DNA of 5,133 nucleotides from Tissierellia bacterium (lineage in GTDB: Bacteria; Bacillota_A; Clostridia; Tissierellales; Peptoniphilaceae): NCBI GenBank assembly GCA_012513395.1, contig JAAZCH010000203.1:1-5133 (forward strand), read 5' to 3'. Positions within the stretch are counted from its first letter, which is position 1; each line of letters starts with the position of its first letter. Position numbers and translations under genes: made by a program. Below are positions 1 to 4,947 of this stretch, one piece after another. Below the pieces are notes generated by a model. The model had not been told where the DNA came from. It made no database searches and was given only the letters and a program-made list of their open reading frames with translations.

Positions 1-87
1 GAAAAATATGTACTGATGGGAATAGTGGGGATATTGTGGATTGCTTTACTGACAGTGGCGATTAGATTTTTAAGGACATTTAGATAA
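1..87 (+). CDS. C-terminal end of a membrane protein (partial)
   Basis: An open frame enters from the left edge and ends at the TAA at 85-87, giving 28 residues. They form one hydrophobic helix (YVLMGIVGILWIALLTVA) followed by a basic tail (IRFLRTFR). By the positive-inside rule this is a final membrane helix with a short cytoplasmic end. A rho-independent terminator begins six bases after the stop, which supports this as a true gene end. The visible part is too short to name a family; a transporter permease or a small integral membrane protein would fit equally well. Confidence 0.6.
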   Translation, partial: EKYVLMGIVGILWIALLTVAIRFLRTFR

Positions 88-92
88 AATTT

Positions 93-115
93 AGGCGGAT
101 GAATACCGCCTTTTT
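93..115 (+). terminator. Rho-independent terminator of the left-edge gene
   Basis: GGCGG (94-98) pairs with CCGCC (106-110) around a seven-base loop. The stem can extend by one A-T pair (93/111), and a run of five T follows at 111-115. It sits just after the stop at 87 and before the promoter of the next gene, so the left-edge gene and the acetyltransferase are probably separate transcription units. Confidence 0.8.
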
Positions 116-137
116 AAATGTAAATGTAAACAACCAA

Positions 138-166
138 TTGAAAACCTTTGGCTCCGATGATAGAAT
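138..166 (+). promoter_or_regulatory. Sigma-A-type promoter of the GNAT gene
   Basis: The -35 box TTGAAA (138-143) and the -10 box TAGAAT (161-166) are separated by exactly 17 bases. Each differs from consensus at one position. The predicted start near 173 lies just ahead of the AAGGGGGG ribosome site (176-183), implying a very short leader of about 15 bases. I see no operator-like palindrome over it. Confidence 0.65.
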
Positions 167-188
167 TTAATAATTAAGGGGGGAAATC

Positions 189-677
189 ATGGGGGATAAT
201 TTTAATTTGAGAATCGCGGAAAGACATGAAACTGGAAAAATTTTGGAGTATATAAAGAAGCTGGCTAATTACGAAAAACTTTTGGACCAAGTAGTGGCTA
301 CTGAGGAGAGCTTGGAATATTGGATATTTGAAAAGGGAATCGGTGAAGTGCTTTTTGCAGAAGAAGATGGGGAAATTATTGGTTTTGCCCTTTATTTCTT
401 TAACTTTTCTACTTTTGAAGGCAGAGCTGGATTGTACTTAGAAGATGTCTATATTGATGAAGATAAACGCCATAAAGGCTACGGCAAAAAGATATTCAAA
501 AAACTAGCAGAAATCGCTTTGGAAAGAGGATGCACTAGATTTGAATTTGTGTGTTTGGATTGGAACGAAAAATCCATTGAATTCTATAAAAAACTAGGAG
601 CAAAATCCATGGACGATTGGACAATTTATAGACTAGAAGTAGAGGAAATGGAAAAATTAGTAAATAGCAAAGAGTAG
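189..677 (+). CDS. GNAT family N-acetyltransferase, SSAT (diamine/polyamine or thialysine) type
   Basis: This predicted cytoplasmic enzyme of 162 residues transfers acetyl from acetyl-CoA to a primary amine. The fold follows the GNAT order. The central strand and motif A read YLEDVYIDEDKRHKGYGKK (residues 83-101), with the pyrophosphate loop R94-x-x-G97-x-G99-K100. LDWNEKSIEFYKKLGA (123-138) is motif B; Tyr133 matches the tyrosine that acts as general acid in SSAT. The ALYFFNFSTFEGRAGLYLED block (67-86) is characteristic of the SSAT branch rather than of RimI-like enzymes. The length equals that of the family. The ATG at 189 is chosen because AAGGGGGG (176-183) lies five bases upstream. It has its own promoter and converges on the dsrE gene. 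The substrate is inferred from the family: spermidine, another diamine or a lysine analogue are all possible. Confidence 0.88.
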   Translation: MGDNFNLRIAERHETGKILEYIKKLANYEKLLDQVVATEESLEYWIFEKGIGEVLFAEEDGEIIGFALYFFNFSTFEGRAGLYLEDVYIDEDKRHKGYGKKIFKKLAEIALERGCTRFEFVCLDWNEKSIEFYKKLGAKSMDDWTIYRLEVEEMEKLVNSKE

Positions 678-682
678 TACAG

Positions 683-732
683 AGCCTACGGCTTAGTTAG
701 ACATATCAATTCGTCAAACTTAGCCGTAGGCT
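683..732. terminator. Long hairpin between convergent genes, probable bidirectional terminator
   Basis: The 20-base arms 683-702 and 713-732 are inverted repeats with two mismatches, starting with AGCCTACGGC and ending with GCCGTAGGCT, around a ten-base loop. The hairpin starts five bases after the acetyltransferase stop and lies 29 bases beyond the dsrE stop. Its position suggests it ends both transcripts. Neither side has a strong T-run (TTCTATTAATT on the plus side, TCTGTAC on the minus side), so it is not a textbook intrinsic terminator. It may instead protect the 3' ends of the messages. It is also part of the repeat family described at 683-764. Confidence 0.55.
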
Positions 733-764
733 TCTATTAATTACTAATTCAAGTCTACTAATTA
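683..764 (-). repeat. Partial, diverged copy of the intergenic element (copy 3)
   Basis: Read on the minus strand from the dsrE stop, this stretch follows the same plan as the end of copy B at 1366-1550. It has an AT-rich tail of TTAGTAGA / AATTAGTAATTA blocks, then AGCCTACGG, AGTTxGAC, ATTGA and finally CCGTAGG. The tail matches copy B at most positions. The middle differs, and the REP-like hairpin found in the full copies is absent. The tail includes the last base of the intergenic space and touches the dsrE stop codon. Confidence 0.6.
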
Positions 765-1100
765 GAAAACAATAACTTCATATCCTTCTTTTACAAAGGG
801 TTTTATCCCTGCGTGGCCTGACATATCTGCTAATAAGGGGAGTTCTAGTTTTTCTATTTCTTCCAAAACTCCTAGAGACTTTGCACAAGCCTTACATACT
901 CCAGTTATAATGCCTTGTTCTAGAGCTTTTTTGTAAAGGGGATTTTTTTCTGCCAGCAGTGGCGGTAGTTTTACACTAGCGCCTTCAAAAACAATTTGTA
1001 CTTCGTATCCATCGGCTTTTAAATCCAGTGCGTTTAACAATACGTGCTGAAAACACATCTCAGCACCTTCCATAGCGTAAAATAAGTATTTCTCTTCCAC
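762..1100 (-). CDS. DsrE/DsrF-like family protein
   Basis: This is a 112-residue soluble protein of the DsrE/TusD-like fold, whose characterised members carry or bind sulfur on a cysteine. The N-terminal strand KYLFYAMEG leads into MCFQHVLLNALDL (residues 15-27, Cys16). GYEVQIVFEG (31-40) is the second strand. ITGVCKACAKSLGV (65-78) carries Cys69 and Cys72 in a CxxC at the place where DsrE/TusD proteins have the active cysteine. LPLLADMSGHAGIKPFVKEGYEVIVF closes the domain. The whole domain is present at normal length. The start is a GTG at 1098-1100, chosen because AAGGAAGTG (1106-1114) lies five bases upstream and the first strand begins right after it. No TusBC/TusE or Dsr partner lies nearby, so it is an orphan and its partner is unknown. 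A TATAGT (1132-1137, minus strand) could be its -10, but I find no good -35. Confidence 0.85.
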   Translation of the reverse strand: MEEKYLFYAMEGAEMCFQHVLLNALDLKADGYEVQIVFEGASVKLPPLLAEKNPLYKKALEQGIITGVCKACAKSLGVLEEIEKLELPLLADMSGHAGIKPFVKEGYEVIVF

Positions 1101-1190
1101 AAGATCACTTCCTTTTCGTATTCTTTAATTTACTATACCCAAATTTTTTACCTAACATATCAACAAAGCAAAACGGTAGATATTTAATAT
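1101..1190. other. AT-rich leader of the DsrE gene
   Basis: This is the non-repeat part of the 447-base gap between dsrE and the helicase. It holds the dsrE ribosome site and a possible minus-strand -10 (TATAGT at 1132-1137). A TTGATA at 1158-1163 lies 20 bases upstream of that -10, which is too far for a standard -35. I see no coding frame, RNA gene or strong hairpin here. The rest of the gap is filled by the two repeat copies. Confidence 0.4.
1106..1114 (-). promoter_or_regulatory. Ribosome binding site deciding the GTG start of the DsrE gene
   Basis: Read on the minus strand, AAGGAAGTG lies five bases before the GTG at 1100. It closely resembles the AGGAGGTG anti-SD complement. The first in-frame ATG inside the gene is codon 10, which would remove the first beta-strand of the domain, so the GTG is the likely start. 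Confidence 0.65.
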
Positions 1191-1349
1191 GTTTTTTGTG
1201 CAAACACGGGACGTATCTCTGTTGTTTTGCATTTATTTAAAACAAATTATATTTCCATTTTTGGCTATTAGAAAGTCCATAACTTTTGGAATTCGTCCCC
1301 TACGGACGTTTTCAATCAGACTAACTCGGCCGTAGGCTCTCTACTAATT
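1191..1349 (-). repeat. Intergenic element, copy A
   Basis: This is one of two direct copies. Going along the plus strand, it holds an imperfect palindrome from TGCAAACAC to GTTGTTTTGCA (1199-1231), a short AT-rich linker, and a small TCCA...TGGA inverted repeat. Next come a CGTCC-CCTAC-GGACG hairpin and a CCTACGG...CCGTAGG inverted repeat with 24 bases between the arms. The copy ends in CTCTCTACTAATT. Comparison with copy B shows about 12 differences over about 149 aligned bases, including a one-base indel in the linker. The minus orientation is assigned because both leftward genes have related sequence directly after their stops. Function unknown. Confidence 0.85.
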
Positions 1350-1365
1350 TGCTAGTCTATATTTT

Positions 1366-1547
1366 GTTTTTTGCAAACACGGGACGTATCTCTGTCGTTT
1401 TGCATTTAATTAAAGCAAACTATATTACCATTTTTAAACTATTATAAAGTCCATAACTTTTGGAATTCGTCCCCTACGGACGCTTTCAATCAGTCTAACT
1501 CTGCCGCAGGCTCTCTACTAATTACTAATTAAAATCTACTAATTATA
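1366..1547 (-). repeat. Intergenic element, copy B, adjoining the helicase stop
   Basis: This is the second direct copy. It lies 173-174 bases from copy A and has the same internal order: palindrome at 1372-1404, TCCA...TGGA, CGTCC/GGACG hairpin, then CCTACGG paired with CCGCAGG. Its right end differs from copy A: it carries the ACTAATTACTAATTAAAATC tail that reaches the helicase stop codon, and this tail resembles the one beside the dsrE stop. With copy A it accounts for nearly all of the 447-base gap. No transposase, terminal inverted repeats or target duplication is evident, so an insertion sequence is unlikely. Confidence 0.85.
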
Positions 1548-3383
1548 TTAAGTTACTTGAGATAATTCTTTTAAAAATACCGATATATCAGTTTTGTTTT
1601 CGCCTATAGCTGCTGGAAATAATATCGTTAGAGTGTCCTTGGCTCTGGTCATTCCTACGTAAAATAACCTGCGTTCTTCTTCTACTATTATGGGATCGAC
1701 TTCTTTGGATTCTTTTGATGGAAAGACTCCTTCAAAGACGTCAATCATATAGACGTGTTTGTATTCCTTGCCTTTGGCTGAGTGGATGGTGGATAGGAAA
1801 ATTCCTTTTTGTTCCTTGCTGGAAGTGTCCATTAGATTGTCTAGATATTTAAGTCTCCCTTGAAATACCTTGAGGCTAGAAGAAGTTTTGCTGATTCTCT
1901 TTAAGGATTCCAAAACTATAAGTTCTCCTTGGAGTCCTAAGGATTCTTTTTTGGAGCTGTATTGCATGTATTTCTTGTAGCCTAAATTCTCAATTATAAA
2001 ATCGACTTTTCTATTCATAGGTAAGTTTTTAAGCCTTCTAAAATTGTCCTTTAGTTTTTCGATTTCCCTTTTGGAATAGGATTTTAATCCTTCCGCATAC
2101 ATGAGATTGTCCAAGACATTTCCGTTTTTTCCTGAAATTTTAAGTTGTTCTATCATAAGCCTAGAGATATATCCGTCGACTTTGTAATAAATATTTTCAA
2201 AATACTCTAACTTTTCTGGATTTTCTGAAAAGTTTAGTGTGTCCAATAAATCAACAGCTATCCTATGGGTGTGGAAGCGAATTTTCAAATTATCTTTGAT
2301 TTGGAATTTTATATCTTTCGATTCAAAGTATTCTACGATTCCCATGGCCGATACGTTATTTCTATATAGTATTGCGCAGTCTTTTAATTTATTTTCAGTG
2401 ATGTCATTTAAAATATATTCGTATTGGGATTCTAAATCCTTCACCTTCACTACTTCTACGGGAGATGTGTAATCTCTGCTGGATTTTAAATTTTTGTCGT
2501 AGCGAATTTTATTTTGGTTAATGAAATTATTGGCTGCTGTCACTATGTTTTTGGAGCAGCGATAATTGGTTTCCATGTAGTGGACTTTTAAATCCGGAAA
2601 GAATTTTTGTAGGTCGAATAGTCCTTGAGGGTCAGCTCCTCTGAAGGAGTAGATGGACTGATCGTCGTCTGCTACTATAAAGAGATTTTTCTTGTCCTTC
2701 GTCAGCAGTTTTACTATTTCCATTTGTAGTTTCGAGGTGTCTTGTCCCTCGTCTACTTGGATAAAATCGTACATATTTACATATTTTCGTCTCAAGGCAG
2801 AATCTTTTTTTAAAATATCCAATCCCATGGCCAGCATATCGTCGAAGTCGATGTATTTGTATTTTCTTTTGAAGTTTTCGTACATATCGAAAAGTTCTGA
2901 GAATCTGTCGATTTCTTCAAAAGGATCGTCGTCAACATTCATCATCATATTTTTTATATATCCAATCTTATTTACCAAGGTGTCTAGTTTTTCTTCGGAT
3001 ATATACTCGTTGTGGACTTCCTTGTAAAAATTTGAAAGCAATTTATATTTGTTGACTTCCTTGGAACCTTCTAAGAGCTTTAAATTGAGGCCTTTATTTT
3101 TGCTATAATCTCTTATTACTCTATAGGAAAAGGCGTGTATCGTATAAAAATGAGGAGTAGATTGCAGATTTTCAATCTTCTTACTGAATCTATCCTCCAG
3201 CTCGGTGGCTGCTGTCTTGCTAAAAGTAATAGTCAAGATTTTCTCAGGATCTACTCCAGAGTTTATTAAGTTTTCTACTCTTTCTAAGAGGACGCTAGTT
3301 TTACCTGCTCCAGGGCAGGCGATTAATAAGTGGGAACCTGATAGAGATTCCGCCGCAGCTCTTTGTTCTTTGCTTAATATCAT
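1548..3383 (-). CDS. UvrD/PcrA-like superfamily 1A ATP-dependent DNA helicase
   Basis: This is a 611-residue helicase that should move 3'-5' on single-stranded DNA, as its family does. All core motifs are visible: Q-motif LSKEQRAA (Gln7); Walker A ACPGAGKTS (22-30); motif Ia TITFSKTAATELEDR (51-65); YTIHAFS (80-86); motif II VDEGQDTS (210-217), with Gly where UvrD has Phe in DEFQDTN; motif III IVADDDQSIYSFRGADP (236-252); motif IV ETNYRCSKNI (271-280); motif V STIHSAKGKEY (531-541); motif VI EEERRLFYVGMTRAKD (568-583), with the arginine finger Arg580. The spacing between motifs IV and V leaves room for a 2B domain. Only about 28 residues follow motif VI, so the long C-terminal tail of PcrA/UvrD, which contacts RNA polymerase, is missing. 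The start has GTGGTGAT (3388-3395 region, minus strand) ahead of it. It stands alone, so it is probably an accessory helicase rather than the main PcrA. Confidence 0.92.
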   Translation of the reverse strand: MILSKEQRAAAESLSGSHLLIACPGAGKTSVLLERVENLINSGVDPEKILTITFSKTAATELEDRFSKKIENLQSTPHFYTIHAFSYRVIRDYSKNKGLNLKLLEGSKEVNKYKLLSNFYKEVHNEYISEEKLDTLVNKIGYIKNMMMNVDDDPFEEIDRFSELFDMYENFKRKYKYIDFDDMLAMGLDILKKDSALRRKYVNMYDFIQVDEGQDTSKLQMEIVKLLTKDKKNLFIVADDDQSIYSFRGADPQGLFDLQKFFPDLKVHYMETNYRCSKNIVTAANNFINQNKIRYDKNLKSSRDYTSPVEVVKVKDLESQYEYILNDITENKLKDCAILYRNNVSAMGIVEYFESKDIKFQIKDNLKIRFHTHRIAVDLLDTLNFSENPEKLEYFENIYYKVDGYISRLMIEQLKISGKNGNVLDNLMYAEGLKSYSKREIEKLKDNFRRLKNLPMNRKVDFIIENLGYKKYMQYSSKKESLGLQGELIVLESLKRISKTSSSLKVFQGRLKYLDNLMDTSSKEQKGIFLSTIHSAKGKEYKHVYMIDVFEGVFPSKESKEVDPIIVEEERRLFYVGMTRAKDTLTILFPAAIGENKTDISVFLKELSQVT

Positions 3384-3411
3384 TTAATCACCACAATTAT
3401 TTTAGCACATA

Positions 3412-3417
3412 ATTATA
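3412..3417 (-). promoter_or_regulatory. Possible -10 box for the helicase
   Basis: A perfect TATAAT on the minus strand lies 28 bases before the helicase ATG. That would start the message near 3405 with a leader of about 22 bases, enough for the GTGGTGAT ribosome site. No good -35 stands 16-18 bases upstream (the sequence there is GC-rich, CACCCC), so the assignment is weak. Confidence 0.4.
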
Positions 3418-3445
3418 AACATTTTGCATTTTTGGGGTGCAGTTA

Positions 3446-3454
3446 TGATATAAT
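3446..3454 (+). promoter_or_regulatory. Extended -10 promoter of the PAP2 gene
   Basis: TGATATAAT combines a TGn extension with a perfect TATAAT (3449-3454). A TTGCAT at 3424-3429 could be the -35, but the spacer would be 19 bases; an extended -10 can tolerate a poor -35. The expected transcription start is near 3461, only a few bases before the ATG at 3465. Confidence 0.55.
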
Positions 3455-3464
3455 TTTAATGGAT

Positions 3465-4019
3465 ATGAAAGAGAAAAATATTTTTAAAAGATTCGACAAT
3501 TACATATTACAAATAGTAAATACTAGGATGAAAACACGAGCCCTGGATTTATTTTTTCCTAAATATACCAAACTAGCAGGCGTGGGTTTTTTATGTGTAT
3601 TGATATTTGCTTTATATATGATGGCTGATTCTGTAAAACAAAAAGCATTCGTAATAGAACTTGGGTTTTTACAAGTGCTGACTGCGGGTATAGTACACAT
3701 AATGAAGTTTTTAGCTAAAAGGGTAAGACCTTATGATTTATTGGAAGGATTGAACACTTTTGATATATTCTTGCCGGATTATTCCTTCCCTTCGGGACAT
3801 ACTGCTGCGGCTTGTTCCATAGCAACTGTGGTAAGCTATTATTATCCCGGATTTGTAGGCGTTTTTATAATCTACGCCACTTTAATTGGGATTTCTAGAA
3901 TGTATCTTGCAGTTCATTTTCCTACTGATGTGTTGGTGGGAGCCTTTGTGGGTATTTTAATTACAACCTTGGGACACAATTTTTTATCCCCAATGGTGCT
4001 GAATTATGTTTTAAATTAA
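3465..4019 (+). CDS. PAP2-family phosphatase (undecaprenyl-diphosphate or lipid phosphatase type)
   Basis: This integral membrane phosphatase has 184 residues counted from this start. The three PAP2 signature motifs are intact: KFLAKRVRP (81-89, KX6RP), PSGH (109-112), and SRMYLAVHFPTD (144-155, SRX5HX3D), with the catalytic histidines at 112 and 151. About five hydrophobic segments can be seen, near residues 37-54, 61-80, 112-126, 128-143 and 154-173. Family members remove phosphate from undecaprenyl pyrophosphate (BcrC-like), phosphatidylglycerophosphate or phosphatidate; the sequence alone does not decide which. The start is uncertain. ATGs at 3459 and 3465 are in frame, and the frame stays open to a TTG at 3432. 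None has a Shine-Dalgarno site, and the -10 box at 3449-3454 makes 3465 the most likely, as a leaderless message. No clear terminator follows, so some read-through into the nitroreductase gene is possible. Confidence 0.88.
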   Translation: MKEKNIFKRFDNYILQIVNTRMKTRALDLFFPKYTKLAGVGFLCVLIFALYMMADSVKQKAFVIELGFLQVLTAGIVHIMKFLAKRVRPYDLLEGLNTFDIFLPDYSFPSGHTAAACSIATVVSYYYPGFVGVFIIYATLIGISRMYLAVHFPTDVLVGAFVGILITTLGHNFLSPMVLNYVLN

Positions 4020-4024
4020 AGGCT

Positions 4025-4054
4025 TTGATAGCTAAACCTGTGGTGAATTATTAA
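4025..4054 (+). promoter_or_regulatory. Probable promoter of the nitroreductase gene
   Basis: TTGATA (4025-4030) and TATTAA (4049-4054) are spaced by 18 bases, giving an expected start near 4061, just before the AGGAGG site. It lies six bases after the PAP2 stop, inside a 61-base gap that shows no terminator. The nitroreductase gene could therefore be transcribed both from here and by read-through. Confidence 0.5.
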
Positions 4055-4067
4055 GTAGAGAAAAATT

Positions 4068-4073
4068 AGGAGG
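4068..4073 (+). promoter_or_regulatory. Strong ribosome binding site of the nitroreductase gene
   Basis: A perfect AGGAGG lies seven bases before the ATG at 4081. It selects this ATG over the in-frame ATG three codons later (4090). It contrasts with the PAP2 gene just upstream, which has no such site. Confidence 0.75.
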
Positions 4074-4080
4074 TTTTAAC

Positions 4081-4887
4081 ATGACATTGATGAATTTTCT
4101 TAAAGAGAGAAGATCTATTAGAGAATTTGAGAATAGACCTTTGGATCCAGATGATGTTTCCAATATCAGAAATGTGATTGCTGAAATAGGCAATGATTTT
4201 GGGTGGGACGAGGTTACTTTGGACTTAAACTTAGACTCGGATTTGATCTTCAATGAACTAAATGGCAAGGCTGGATACGCTGGAGTGATGGTCAAAGCTC
4301 CTGGTTATATCACAGTTCAATATGGCAATAGGGACAAAATGAATTACCTAAAGGGCGCTTTTGTTCTGGGAGAATTAGAAACTAGAATACTTCCATTGGG
4401 TTTGGGATATTGTATTATCACCTTAGAAGACCACCTAATAGAGTCTAAGAGAGAGCTTTTCGGACTTAAGGGAGAAAATATCGACTTTTTAATCGCTGTG
4501 GGTTATCAACAGCACAAACCTCCTTTTAATCCAGAGGCAACTAGCTCTAGAAAAACTGTGGACGAAATTACATTTACTGACGAAAACTTTACGAAACCTG
4601 CAAGCGAAGCACTTTCCAAACTCAATATGCAAGACTTGTTTTATGCCTTAAGATATTCTCCATCTTACAAAAATAAGCAGCCTTGGAGATTCCTAGTAGA
4701 TGGCAGCGAAATATATGCTTATGTGGTTAATGACGAGGATTTAAAACACTCCATGACAGACATGGGAATTATTATGTATTATTTCCAAGAGATGGTAAAG
4801 ACTATGGGAATCAAGGGTAATTGGGAAATAGTTAAAGACCTAGATGCTGCTGATGGTTTTATAAAATTGGGAAGATTTAAAATTTAA
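4081..4887 (+). CDS. Nitroreductase family protein, TM1586-type two-lobed form
   Basis: This soluble protein of 268 residues is predicted to bind FMN and reduce a substrate with NAD(P)H. The N-terminal lobe starts with FLKERRSIREFENRPLDPDDV (residues 6-26), the nitroreductase opening in which Arg10, Arg11 and Arg14 normally contact the flavin phosphate. LPLGLGYCIITL (104-115) and NIDFLIAVGYQ (133-143) match the usual later core. A second lobe contains LNMQDLFYALRYSPSYKNKQPWRFLV (181-206), where SPSYKNKQPW looks like the SPSAxNxQPW segment that in classic enzymes directly follows the first motif. This order, RRSIR first and the Q-PW segment late, fits the TM1586-like family of about 250-270 residues, in which one chain resembles two half domains. 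The substrate is unknown. It has its own promoter, a strong ribosome site and a terminator. Confidence 0.82.
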   Translation: MTLMNFLKERRSIREFENRPLDPDDVSNIRNVIAEIGNDFGWDEVTLDLNLDSDLIFNELNGKAGYAGVMVKAPGYITVQYGNRDKMNYLKGAFVLGELETRILPLGLGYCIITLEDHLIESKRELFGLKGENIDFLIAVGYQQHKPPFNPEATSSRKTVDEITFTDENFTKPASEALSKLNMQDLFYALRYSPSYKNKQPWRFLVDGSEIYAYVVNDEDLKHSMTDMGIIMYYFQEMVKTMGIKGNWEIVKDLDAADGFIKLGRFKI

Positions 4888-4896
4888 AAATAAAAT
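4867..4896 (+). promoter_or_regulatory. Possible promoter for the corrinoid adenosyltransferase gene
   Basis: TTGGGA (4867-4872) and TAAAAT (4891-4896) are separated by 18 bases. It overlaps the end of the nitroreductase gene. If used, transcription would begin near 4903, at the foot of the 4901-4922 hairpin. Both boxes are imperfect and the region is AT-rich, so chance is a serious alternative. Confidence 0.25.
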
Positions 4897-4900
4897 TATG

Positions 4901-4929
4901 CCGAGGGGATTATTCTTCTCGGTTTTGTT
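4901..4929 (+). terminator. Rho-independent terminator after the nitroreductase gene
   Basis: CCGAGGGGA (4901-4909) pairs with TCTTCTCGG (4914-4922) over nine pairs, two of them G-T, around a TTAT loop. TTTTGTTGT follows. It starts 13 bases after the stop. The next gene begins only 19 bases beyond the T-run, so the hairpin could also act as a leader element for that gene. Confidence 0.75.
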
Positions 4930-4947
4930 GTAAAAAGAAGGAAAATT

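Noticed and set aside
1189..1335. Plus-strand frame of 48 codons inside repeat copy A, starting ATGTTTTTTGTG
   Set aside because: No ribosome binding site precedes it. In copy B the frame is broken by a two-base difference near its start and by a TAA soon after, so it is not maintained.
1191..1547. CRISPR array or insertion sequence as explanation for the repeats
   Set aside because: There are only two copies with long period and no unique spacers of fixed size. There is also no transposase gene, terminal inverted repeat or target duplication.
2692..3027. Plus-strand open frame of 111 codons opposite the helicase gene
   Set aside because: It is antisense to a well-supported helicase, is rich in Ser/Ile/Phe as antisense frames of AT-rich genes are, and has no ribosome site or recognisable domain.
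3432..3464. TTG at 3432 as start of the PAP2 protein, adding 11 residues
   Set aside because: It lies upstream of the best promoter -10 box (3449-3454), has no ribosome site, and the added residues are not like a PAP2 N-terminus.
4930..4947. Cobalamin riboswitch ahead of the adenosyltransferase gene
   Set aside because: The leader is far too short for one, and no B12-box-like sequence is seen between the nitroreductase stop and the ATG.
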